Source: Bog-473 sp963804055
GTDB taxonomy: Bacteria; Actinomycetota; Acidimicrobiia; Acidimicrobiales; RAAP-2
Reading direction: 5' to 3'
Length of the DNA: 64,000 nucleotides
Assembly (NCBI GenBank): GCA_963804055.1
Contig: CAWDOU010000012.1
Coordinates: 115,506 to 179,505 of the forward strand
Part shown: one piece after another, positions 56,553-64,000 of the stretch
How the letters are laid out: the number at the start of each line of letters is the position of its first letter
Position numbering within the stretch: the first letter of the stretch is position 1
Translations under genes and position numbers: made by a program
The notes under the pieces: model-generated
Database searches by the model: none
What the model was told of the DNA's origin: nothing
The model's input: only the letters and a program-made list of their open reading frames with translations

Positions 56553-58496
56553 TCATGCTCCGCCGAATTGGTAGTGCGAGCGGTCGATGTGCCGGGTCCA
56601 CTCCCAGTAGTGGTCGAGCGGCCACGGAGAAAGCGTGAAGACCTTGCCCTGGCTGTTCTTGTAGTGGCTGTGCGTGATGGCGGGATGGGACCACACCAGT
56701 TGGCCGATTTCGTGCTGATAGCGATCGGCATAGTCGTCGTGCGCCTCCGCACGCACCTCGCACCACGACGCGCCTGACGCCAACGTCTCGCGCATGGCCT
56801 CCAGGGCGTAGTGGACCTGGAACTCGGAGTGGTAGAAGAGGCTGGCCCCGAACGCCAGGTTCGTCCCCGGGCCGTAGATGCAGAAGAGGTTCGGGAAGTT
56901 CGGCATCGTGATGCCGAGGTACGCCGTGGGTTCGTCCCCCCACTGGTCATGCAGCGAAATTCCGTGGCGGCCGGTCACGTGCATGGAGGCCAGGAACTCG
57001 TTGTGGCGGAACCCCGTGGCGTAGCAGATGACGTCGGCCGGATGGTGCTCGCCGTCCGTCGTGACGATGCCGTCGGACACCACCCGCTCGATACCGGTCC
57101 GGACCAGCTCCACGTTCGGCCGTTGCAGCGTCCGCAGCCAGGTGCCGTCGTCCTGCAGGATGCGCTTGCCCGTGGCCGGGTAGTCCGGCACGACCTTCTC
57201 CAGGAGTTCCGGGTCGTCACCGACGATCGATCGCATTGAAGCCACCAACCCCATGGCCCGCTTGGCGTTGAGGGCGTTGATCGATTGGTGGGTCGGATCC
57301 TCGTGCTCGGGGTCGATCCGGTACATCTCCATGCCGGCTGCAATGCCGGCGAAGGTCATCACGAACCGGTACCACCGTCCGTAGAAGGGCAGGTGCCGCA
57401 GCGCCCACGCATCACCGTCCGGCACGGGGGTGTGGTAGAGGCGGTTGGGCAGGATCCACTGGGCGGTGCGCTGGAAGATGGTCAGCTGCTCGACATCGTC
57501 GGCGATGGCGGGTCCGATCTGGAAGCCACTGGCGCCGGCGCCCACGAGAGCGAACCTGGTCCCCTGCAGGTCCAGATGGTCGGGCCAGCGCGCCGAGTGG
57601 AACGACGGTCCGGCAAAGGTGTCCATGCCCGGGATCTCGGGCAGCCTGGGCAGATTGAGGGAACCGACGGCGCTGACGACGAAACGCGCCTGTAGCTCGC
57701 CTGGTGCGTCATCGGCGTCGCGCAGACCCACCCGCCACATCGACCGGTCCTCCTGCCATTCCAAGTCGGTCACCGCAGTCTCGAAGCGGCAGTGCGGCAA
57801 CAGGTCGTACTTGTCGACGATCGCACCGAAGTAGGCGCACAGCTCCGGCTGTTGGCAGTAGTACTCGCTCCAGAATGCGGCCGGCTCGAAGGAGAAGCAG
57901 TACTGGTGACTCCCGACATCCACGCGGGCTCCGGGGTACCGGTTCTCCCACCAGGTGCCTCCGGGCCCTGCGTTCTTGTCGACGATGGTGAAGGGCAGTC
58001 CCGCCTGCTTGAGGCGGATGCCGGCCAGGATCCCGCCCATGCCACAGCCGATGACCACGACCGGTGACGCGGCCTTCTGATCTGCGGACACGCTGTCACC
58101 CCACGTGACCTCGCCGCTGTCCCCGCCCTCGAACTGCAGGTCGTCCAGGAGCAGGCCCGCCAGTCGGCCCTCGACGGGACGTCGCCCGAGGAAGCTCATC
58201 ATCTCGAGCAATGCATCCCGGGAAAGATCGACCGGAACGCACCCGCCGTCGCGGTAGGCGGCGATCGCGGGAAGGGCGCGACGACGCACCTCCGCCATGT
58301 CCTCTTCCGACATCGCACCCTGAATGTCCAGTGACATCCCGACATTCGGCTGTATATCGCCCCGCACCCACGACAGGTCGCCGGTCATGTGCACCAGTGA
58401 GCAGAGCAAGGCCGGGACGCTGACCTCGGCCAGGGCGGCCGCGATCACCTCGTCGCTGTCGTCGAACGGCTCTCCGGCAAATCGGTTCCTCTTCAC
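56553..58496 (-). CDS. Baeyer-Villiger monooxygenase, HAPMO-like
   Basis: About 647 residues from GTG 58496 (GAGGA 9 bases upstream); an upstream TTG is less likely. An N-terminal helical domain (about 10-125: FDDSDEVIAAALAEVSVPALLCSLVHMTGD) is typical of 4-hydroxyacetophenone monooxygenases. VVVIGCGMGGILAGIRLKQAG is the FAD site, FAGPSFHSARWPD the BVMO fingerprint (FxGxxxHxxxW), and FALVGAGASGFQIGPAI the NADPH site. Inserts oxygen next to a ketone. It is convergent with the ligase gene and close to other catabolic genes; ketone substrate is unknown. Confidence 0.9.
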   Translation of the reverse strand: MKRNRFAGEPFDDSDEVIAAALAEVSVPALLCSLVHMTGDLSWVRGDIQPNVGMSLDIQGAMSEEDMAEVRRRALPAIAAYRDGGCVPVDLSRDALLEMMSFLGRRPVEGRLAGLLLDDLQFEGGDSGEVTWGDSVSADQKAASPVVVIGCGMGGILAGIRLKQAGLPFTIVDKNAGPGGTWWENRYPGARVDVGSHQYCFSFEPAAFWSEYYCQQPELCAYFGAIVDKYDLLPHCRFETAVTDLEWQEDRSMWRVGLRDADDAPGELQARFVVSAVGSLNLPRLPEIPGMDTFAGPSFHSARWPDHLDLQGTRFALVGAGASGFQIGPAIADDVEQLTIFQRTAQWILPNRLYHTPVPDGDAWALRHLPFYGRWYRFVMTFAGIAAGMEMYRIDPEHEDPTHQSINALNAKRAMGLVASMRSIVGDDPELLEKVVPDYPATGKRILQDDGTWLRTLQRPNVELVRTGIERVVSDGIVTTDGEHHPADVICYATGFRHNEFLASMHVTGRHGISLHDQWGDEPTAYLGITMPNFPNLFCIYGPGTNLAFGASLFYHSEFQVHYALEAMRETLASGASWCEVRAEAHDDYADRYQHEIGQLVWSHPAITHSHYKNSQGKVFTLSPWPLDHYWEWTRHIDRSHYQFGGA

Positions 58497-58804
58497 GCGC
58501 CGACATCCTCGCCGCCGCGCCACCGGAGGGCAATTGGCTCGGGACGTTGACAACCCGGACGATCGCCATACCCAGCGGAACCTCTGGGAGGTCGACGGGT
58601 GGAGACGTGTCTTCCTCCCGCCGGTCCACCCGGATGCCTCGGCGGAGGTCCGGCAGCTTGCGCCCGCCGGCCCGGTGCGTCCGCCGGTCTTCCGGGGCGA
58701 GATCCCTACTCCGAAGGCAGTTCTTCAGAGATCTACGGCCTTATAGGTCGCGGGCGAGTAGTGGGGCCGGGACCGGAGCCGTACCGGCGGATCGAGCCGG
58801 AAGC
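58497..58804. other. 308-base gap, no gene seen
   Basis: Between the cupin gene stop (58805) and the BVMO start, both on the minus strand. A TATAAG-type box near 58741-58746 (minus) might be part of a BVMO promoter but has no good -35. No ORF here is recognisable. Confidence 0.35.
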
Positions 58805-59356
58805 TCAGTCCCCGCCCGCCGGACCGGTCTCTGCAGCGGCCCAGTGCGTGCGGAGGTCCTCCAGCCACCCGGGGAACTCGAGCGGGGGATCGGGCAGGCC
58901 CATGGCGCCCTGCGCCGCCAGCGCCGCGTCGTAGGCCTCGGGCTCGTCACCCCAGCTGCGCGGGTCACCCATCATCACCTCGAACATCACCGCACCCTCG
59001 GGGCCGGCCACCACCGGGCCGAAGGCGGCGCCGAGCGGCAGCTCAATGTGGGTCCCGGCCGGACAGCGGCGCTCGCCGAAGCTGACCTCGCCCTCCAGAA
59101 CGAAGACGACGTGCGGCGAGAAGTGGCCGTGCCGGCGGACCACCATGCCGGGGTCGTAGCGGGCGTAGATCGTCAGGTACTGGGGGTCGGGCGAGAAGGC
59201 CAGCCACTTCTCCCACACGTGGGCGACGGAGCCGTCGGCGTTGCGCTGAGACTTGATCGCCTGCCAGGGCACCTCGGCATCGTCCAGATGGCGGAAGGTG
59301 GGCTCGAGGCCCTCGATCTTGGGGGACGGAGGCGGCGTAGGGGCGTTCTCGGCCAC
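58805..59356 (-). CDS. Cupin-domain protein (ChrR-like)
   Basis: About 183 residues from GTG 59356 (TTG 59365 is an alternative). YDPGMVVRRHGHFSPHVVFVLEGEVSFGERRCPAGTHIELPLG gives cupin motif one (HxH..E) and the start of motif two. Many relatives are ketone/aromatic side-chain or dioxygenase-like proteins without assigned activity. Divergent from the amidohydrolase gene across an 96-base AT-rich gap. Confidence 0.7.
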   Translation of the reverse strand: MAENAPTPPPSPKIEGLEPTFRHLDDAEVPWQAIKSQRNADGSVAHVWEKWLAFSPDPQYLTIYARYDPGMVVRRHGHFSPHVVFVLEGEVSFGERRCPAGTHIELPLGAAFGPVVAGPEGAVMFEVMMGDPRSWGDEPEAYDAALAAQGAMGLPDPPLEFPGWLEDLRTHWAAAETGPAGGD

Positions 59357-59375
59357 GGTCGCCAAGATTACGCCG

Positions 59376-59405
59376 CACAAAGTATCTTTGCAAAAAACTA
59401 TTGTG
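59376..59405. promoter_or_regulatory. AT-rich divergent dyad, probable operator
   Basis: CAAAG-TAT-CTTTG (59378-59390) is a perfect 5-bp dyad, and CACAA (59376-59380) with TTGTG (59401-59405) forms a wider one. It is the most AT-rich stretch nearby, placed between the divergent cupin and amidohydrolase genes; the MarR gene after the amidohydrolase is the best candidate to bind it. Confidence 0.45.
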
Positions 59406-59452
59406 AGTCCGTCCGGTCGCATCATGCCGGGCCTGACTCGCGGAGCCGCTCC

Positions 59453-60691
59453 ATGCCCGTCCCGACCACCACCACAACCGCCACACCGGCCGAGGAGGAC
59501 TTCCCCCTCATCATCTCGGTCGACGACCACATCCTCGAACCCCGCGACCTGTGGCAGCGCGAGCTCCCGGCCTCACTGCGCCAGCAAGGTCCCCGTTGCG
59601 TGCGCGAGAAGACGAGGACACAGTTCAAGGGCGGCCTGCTCACGATGGAGCGCGGCGTCGAGGACGGCACGTGGACCGACGTCTGGGTCTTCGACGACCT
59701 CGTCATGGGCACCAATCGCCTCCACGCGTCCGGCGGAATGCCGCTCGAGTGGCACAAGAACGTGCCGGCCATCTACGAGGACTTCCGCCTGGGCGCCTAC
59801 GACCAGGCGGCCCGCCTGCGCGACATGGACGAGAACCATCAGCAGGTCGGGATCAACTACCCGAACACGTTCCCGCGCTTCGCCGGCCAGGGTTTCGCCG
59901 AGCGGCCCGACAAGGCGCTCGCGCTCCTCTGTCTGCAGATCTACAACGACTGGATGATCGACGAGTGGTGCGGCGGGGCCGCACGCGGCCGCCTGGTCCC
60001 GCTCACACTCATCCCGCTGTGGGACCCCGAGGCGGCGGCCGCCGAGGTCCGGCGCTGCGCCGCCAAGGGAAGTCACGCCATCGCCTTCAGCGAGAACCCG
60101 TCCAAGCTCGGCTTCTCGTCGCTCTACACCGGCGACTGGGACGTGCTCTGGGCGGCCTGCGAGGAGACGGACACGACCATCTCCATGCACATCGGGTCTT
60201 CCTCGTCGATGCCGACCACCTCCGCCGACGCCCCGTTGGCGGTGTCCATGTCGCTCAACGCCCACAACGCGCAGGGCTCGGTGTGCGACTGGGTCTACAG
60301 CCGCACGCTCGAGCGCTTCCCCGCCCTCAAGCTCGCCTACGCGGAGAGCCAGGTCGGCTGGATGCCCTTCCAGTACGAGCGCATGGACGGCGTGTGGCAC
60401 GAGGCCGTGGGCGAGGTCGACCTGCCCGAGCCACCGTCGACATATCTCCGCGGCAGGGTCTTCGGCTGCATCTTCGACGACCTGCACGGGCTGCGCAGCC
60501 GCGAGGAGGTCGGCATGGAGCACATCCTCTTCGAGTGCGACTTCCCGCACTCCAACGGTTCGTGGCCGGACTACCGCCGGGCCTGGGAGCTCTCCTCCAA
60601 GGCCGGCCTCGACGCCGGCGAGGTCTACCAACTCGTCCGCGGCAATGCGATCGCCGTCTACGGCCTGGAGCGCTTCGGAATCACCGAGTGA
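59453..60691 (+). CDS. Amidohydrolase-2 family metal-dependent hydrolase
   Basis: 412 residues from ATG 59453. LIISVDDHILEP is the DxH metal motif of the amidohydrolase-2 (ACMSD/LigW-like) group; AFSENPSKLGFSSLYTGDWD, HIGSSSSMPTTS and ILFECDFPHSNGSWPD (metal Asp) follow. Members decarboxylate or hydrolyse small acids in aromatic or ketone breakdown. Overlaps the MarR gene by 4 bases (GTGA). Confidence 0.85.
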   Translation: MPVPTTTTTATPAEEDFPLIISVDDHILEPRDLWQRELPASLRQQGPRCVREKTRTQFKGGLLTMERGVEDGTWTDVWVFDDLVMGTNRLHASGGMPLEWHKNVPAIYEDFRLGAYDQAARLRDMDENHQQVGINYPNTFPRFAGQGFAERPDKALALLCLQIYNDWMIDEWCGGAARGRLVPLTLIPLWDPEAAAAEVRRCAAKGSHAIAFSENPSKLGFSSLYTGDWDVLWAACEETDTTISMHIGSSSSMPTTSADAPLAVSMSLNAHNAQGSVCDWVYSRTLERFPALKLAYAESQVGWMPFQYERMDGVWHEAVGEVDLPEPPSTYLRGRVFGCIFDDLHGLRSREEVGMEHILFECDFPHSNGSWPDYRRAWELSSKAGLDAGEVYQLVRGNAIAVYGLERFGITE

Positions 60692-61245
60692 CGCCCACAC
60701 CCACGCCTCCGTCAGCATCACCCGCCGCACCAGCCGTCGACCTCGCCAGTGCCGCGACCATGCGACCGGACAGGTGGACGAGGGCCGGCGAGTCCGGCCT
60801 GATGGCGCGGCTGGTGGCGCTCCAGCTGGTCGCCGGGCAGCAACTCGAGTCGGTGACGGCTGCCCACGGGTTGGCCTTCGGTGACTATCTCGTCCTCGCC
60901 GTCATCCGCCGCTCACCGGAGGGGGTCTGCACCCGTCCACCTTGTGCCAGGTGCTGCGCCGTGCCTCGGGGGGCATGACACTGACCCTCGATCGGCTGGA
61001 AGCTGCGGGTTGGCTGAGCCGATCGCCCGACCCCTCCGACCGTCGCCGCGTGTCCCTCCGGCTGACCGGGCGGGAGGGAACTCAGCATCGTCGTCAACGA
61101 CGACCTCCATGCCTGGGAGCGGTCGATCGCCAACCGGCGACGCCTGGCCTCACTGGTTGCCTCCGTCGACGAACTGCTCGGACTGCTCCAGCGGCGGCGA
61201 CTCGTCGTCGCCCTGACCGCCCTCGCCACCGACGGGCTCAGCGCT
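60688..61245 (+). CDS. MarR-family regulator (two compensating frameshifts)
   Basis: Starts at GTG 60688 inside the amidohydrolase stop. The core reads ARLVALQLVAGQQLE, AHGLAFGDYLVLAVIRRSPEG, then STLCQVLRRASGGMTLTLDRLEAAGWLSRSPDPSDRRRVSLRLT, a MarR winged helix. One G is missing in a G-run at about 60926 (adding it restores PEGGLHPSTLCQ) and one is extra at about 61075 (removing it gives REELSIVVNDDLHAWER). The end is not certain; in the final frame no stop occurs before the convergent LivF gene. Probably a local repressor of the catabolic cluster. Confidence 0.6.
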
Positions 61246-61947
61246 CTAAGGGCCGACCTCAATGCCGAGGTACCGCTCGAACACCTCTTCCCCCTGCAGC
61301 TCGGACGCCGGACCCGAGTGGACGACGTGGCCGCGGTTCATGATGTACGCGGTGTCGGCGAGCTCGAGCGCCCGGGTCACGTACTGCTCGACGAGCAGCA
61401 GTGCTGTTCCCCCGGCCACGATCTGCCTCAACGTGTCGAACACCTGGTCCACCAAGAGCGGCGAAAGCCCGAGTGACGCCTCGTCGACCACGACGATCCT
61501 CGGATCGGTGAGATAGGTCCGGACCAGGGCGAGCATCTGCTGCTCGCCGCCGCTGAGGCTGCCCGCCTGTTGTCCGAGGCGCGCCGCCAAGACAGGGAAC
61601 TGATCGCCCGCCTTGACCAGGCTCTCCTTCTCCTTGCCCTTCGGCGAGTTCAAGACGATGTTCTCTTTGACGGTGAGCGAGGGGAAGATGCCGTGCCCCT
61701 CGGGCATGTGGCAGAGACCACGTCGCGCCATGGCATAGGGCTTCAGTCCCGTCACGTCCTCCCCGTCGAGCAGCACCCTGCCACTGATCGGCTTGATCAG
61801 GCCCGAGGCGGCGCGCAGGGTCGTCGTCTTTCCCGCGCCGTTGGGACCGAGGAGCGCCACGACACCCGAGTCGGGAACCGAGAGGGAGACGTCGCGCAGG
61901 ACCACCGTCTCGCCGTAGCCGGCCGTGATCCCCTCGAGCTCAAGCAT
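61246..61947 (-). CDS. livF: Liv-type ABC transporter ATP-binding protein
   Basis: 233 residues from ATG 61947. GYGETVVLRDVSLSVPDSGVVALLGPNGAGKTTTLRAASGL (Walker A), SLSGGEQQMLALVRTYLTDPRIVVVDEASLGLSP (signature and Walker B) and LLLVEQYVTRALELAD (H-loop replaced by Gln-Tyr, as in LivF: VEQ). Overlaps the stop of the LivG-like gene. Undamaged frame, in contrast to its upstream partners. Imports branched amino acids, amides or small acids. Confidence 0.88.
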   Translation of the reverse strand: MLELEGITAGYGETVVLRDVSLSVPDSGVVALLGPNGAGKTTTLRAASGLIKPISGRVLLDGEDVTGLKPYAMARRGLCHMPEGHGIFPSLTVKENIVLNSPKGKEKESLVKAGDQFPVLAARLGQQAGSLSGGEQQMLALVRTYLTDPRIVVVDEASLGLSPLLVDQVFDTLRQIVAGGTALLLVEQYVTRALELADTAYIMNRGHVVHSGPASELQGEEVFERYLGIEVGP

Positions 61948-62879
61948 CGCTCGCTCCCACGCCGACCTCTGCACCGAGGTAGGCGTTTCGTACCACCGGG
62001 CTGGCCAGCATCTCGGCCGCCGTACCCTCGAAGACCATCTGCCCGAAGTCGAGCACGTAGATGTTCTGGCAGACCTGGCGCACCAGCGCCATGTCGTGCT
62101 CGACCAGCAGGATGCCGACGCCACGCTCCGCGACCGCCCCCGACAAAATCTCTCCGAAGCGTCTCGTCTCGCTGGCGTCGAGCCCTGAGGATGGTTCGTC
62201 GAGCAACAGGAGGTCGAACGGTCCGGCGAGCACGCGCTGCCAGCTCGACCATCCGGCGCTGACCGGTCGGGAGCAACCCGGCCTGGAGGTCCGCCAACGG
62301 TCCGATGCCGGTCAGAGCAATCGCGTCCTCGACGGCTCTGCGCACCGTGGCGCGTCTGCGCAGTGCTGCTTACCAGCTGGCGGGCGGATTCGGCTCCGGC
62401 CAGCGAAGCCTCCCGGCCCAGGGCGACGTTCTCACGCACCGTGAGAGAGGAGAACAACTCGACCCGCTGAAAGGACCGACCGAGACCCAAGCGGGACCGC
62501 CCGGCCGGCCCCAGTGACGTGACCTTTCGTCCGTGCAGCATGATCTCGCCGTCGCTCGGCTTGACCAACCCTGAACACGCGTTGAACGTCGTTGTCTTCC
62601 CGGCCTGTCGGGCCCGACCAGGCCGGTGATCGACCCCATCGGCGCCACCAGGGTGACGTTCTGCACGGCGCTCACGCCCCCGAAGCGGACGGAGAGCCTC
62701 TGGACCTCCAGCCCGATGGTCTCTCCCGGGCGCTGGTCGGCCGCCACATCGTCGGCCGAGGCGACGGCGCCCACCGCGCCGACCGTGCCGACGCCGGCGA
62801 GGCGGGCGTCCTGGCGGGCGGCGTCGGCTTCGGCCGTGGCGGCCTCCGCCACGGCGCGTCGGACCTGCTCCGTGGTCAC
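61940..62879 (-). pseudogene. livG: Liv-type ABC ATPase (LivG-like), frameshifted three or more times
   Basis: Starts at GTG 62879 with GGAGGAGG upstream; overlaps the permease stop by 4 bases. A 55-residue Ala/Val-rich extension precedes VQRLSVRFGGVSAVQNVTL. Walker A is split at about 62611 (one G missing before CCGGGAAGACAACG gives D-x-A-G-K-T-T-T-F-N-A-C-S-G). A second shift is near 62370-62385 (joins QLVSS to RRRATVRRAVEDA), a third near 62245 (joins GQRRMVELA to RVLAGPFDLLLLDEPSSGLDA). The last part, GVGILLVEHDMALVRQVCQ, is intact. Whether these are real or sequence errors is unclear. Confidence 0.65.
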
Positions 62880-64000
62880 TGCCTCCTCCGGCCGGCGGCC
62901 GCCCAGACGGTCGAGGAGCTGACGGACGCGGAGCCGGCACGGTCGCCGTCCTGCCTCTGGAAGACGGCATAGGCCGCGGCCATGACGCCGAAGAAGATCT
63001 GGAGGTACGTCGTGACGTTGTTGGAGGTGTAGTACCCGGGAATGATCGACACGCCGAGAGCGGCGAGCAACGCGGACCACGGCTTTCCCGACGGCGATGA
63101 CGACCAGCGCGACGTACACCAGCGAGAGGAAGGGGTCGTAGTCGGCCCCGACCGCGTAGTGGAACTCAATGGCGATCAGGGCGCCGGCCAGGCTGGCGAA
63201 CGCAGCGGAGAGGCAGAAGACAAGAACCTTGATCACGTTGGTCGTGGCGCCCTGCGTCTCGAGCGCCAGCGGTGAGTCCGACAGCGCGCCCAGGAGACGC
63301 CCGAGACGGCTGCGCTGGACCACCATGATCACCGCGGTGCGCCGAGGACCGCCGCGAGTAACAGGACCAGAGAAGCCCTTGTCCGATGCGAGCGACAGGC
63401 CGAAGATACTGACGTCGGGTCGGGGCGCCGGTATGCCCGACGTCGTCAGTCCGAACATGAGGTTCGTCGAATAGAAGAGGTACTGGAGCAGGATCCCGAA
63501 GCCCAGTGTCGCCAGGGCGAGGAACAGGCCCGACAGCCGGATGGCCGGGATCGCCACGATCGCCCCAACCGGCACCGCGATGAGCATGGCCAGCAGCAGC
63601 GCCAGCAGCCACGGGAGGTGGTAGCTGTCGGTGAAGTGCGCGAAGGCGGCCGCCGACCGCCGCAAAGGCGAGGTGGCACAGCGAGATCTGCCCCGACACG
63701 CGCGACGAGCAGCCCCAGCGACAGCAACAGGATGGCGTCGGCCAGGAAGCTGGCCCAGATGGCCAGATGGTCCCCGACCAGGTTCGGGATCAGGCACAGG
63801 ACGACGAGCCCGATGGCGAACGTGACACCCCGGACCCGCCACGGCGCATACCAGGACTTCTTGACGGGGAGCGTGGTCACGACCCCGGCGTTCGGCCAGC
63901 TTCGCCTTGGGCGTGACGCACAGTGCCACGAAGAGGACGATGAAGGGGATGGCGGGTGGCAGGCCACTCAGCCACGTGATCGAGCCCGAGTACTTGGTGG
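62876..64000 (-). pseudogene. Liv-type ABC permease, LivM-like with possible LivH end upstream; many frameshifts; partial
   Basis: Runs off the right edge. From the edge the minus strand reads TKYSGSITWLSGLPPAIPFIVLFVALC, a LivH-type end, followed after a shift near 63890 by TTLPVKKSWYAPWRVRGVTFAIGLVVLCLIPNL and LivM sequence with no stop in between, so a LivH-LivM fusion is possible. Further shifts occur near 63700 (LLVARV-SGQISLCHLAF), 63655 (AAAFAHFTDSYHLPW), 63380 and 63335 (VLLLAAVLGA-AVIMVVQRSRLGRLLGALSDSPLALE) and 63085 (GKA-WSALLAALGVSIIPGYYTSNN). Each junction restores a usual LivM sequence. Pairs with LivG/LivF. Confidence 0.6.

Noticed and set aside
58324..58746. Plus-strand open frame before the cupin gene region (140 codons)
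   Set aside because: Overlaps the BVMO start antisense, has no ribosome site and no recognisable family.
1..64000. Prophage or transposon
   Set aside because: No integrase, transposase, terminal inverted repeats or phage structural genes; the HK97-fold gene is an encapsulin with cargo, not a phage capsid.

Overview
The window is GC-rich DNA, densely packed with genes on both strands, with frequent GTG/TTG starts and many 4-base ATGA/GTGA stop-start overlaps. DUF2510-like, GAF-ANTAR, SHOCT, DUF2252, GAP-family and encapsulin genes point to a high-GC actinobacterium; the mixture (many acyl-CoA, FAD and Liv-type transport genes, and a Baeyer-Villiger enzyme) resembles Acidimicrobiia-like soil or freshwater actinobacteria. 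That placement is inference, since no rRNA or other phylogenetic marker is present. No tRNA, rRNA, CRISPR array, transposase or phage gene was seen.

Layout. 0-15.3 kb is a cell-surface and polysaccharide region: a PstS-like secreted binding protein cut by the left edge, an O-antigen-ligase-type polymerase, a Wzc-like chain-length/P-loop protein with an abnormal P-loop, a metallo-beta-lactamase-fold protein, a membrane-anchored seven-bladed propeller, a secreted parallel beta-helix protein, a frameshifted streptogramin-lyase-type propeller with IPT, Fn3 and Ig-like domains, and a large GT-C-like membrane protein. 15.4-25.2 kb holds two divergent catabolic units: permease, choline-kinase-like phosphotransferase and dimethylglycine/sarcosine-dehydrogenase-like enzyme on the minus strand; FGGY kinase, GlpA-like dehydrogenase and FAD/NAD oxidoreductase on the plus strand. 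25.2-35.8 kb carries small membrane/SHOCT proteins, DUF2252, M24 peptidase, DUF302, GAP-family, GH29 fucosidase and an LPG-synthase-TM-like protein. 36.1-37.3 kb is a complete encapsulin nanocompartment operon (encapsulated ferritin with targeting peptide, plus shell protein). 37.3-48.5 kb has a GGDEF-EAL protein, lipid and ester enzymes, a Liv-type binding protein, metXY, a PhyH oxygenase and a DUF429 protein. 48.1-51.7 kb has a MarR/MFS efflux pair and two tandem GAF-ANTAR regulators. 51.8-64 kb has a RecB-like nuclease, then a catabolic cluster: acyl-CoA dehydrogenase, acyl-CoA ligase, Baeyer-Villiger monooxygenase, cupin, amidohydrolase, MarR regulator and Liv-type ABC transporter genes that run off the right edge.

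Quality remark. Several otherwise well-conserved genes are interrupted by single-base indels, and the last 3 kb contains at least ten. Frame correction restores recognisable family motifs each time, so sequencing or assembly error is at least as likely as real gene decay.
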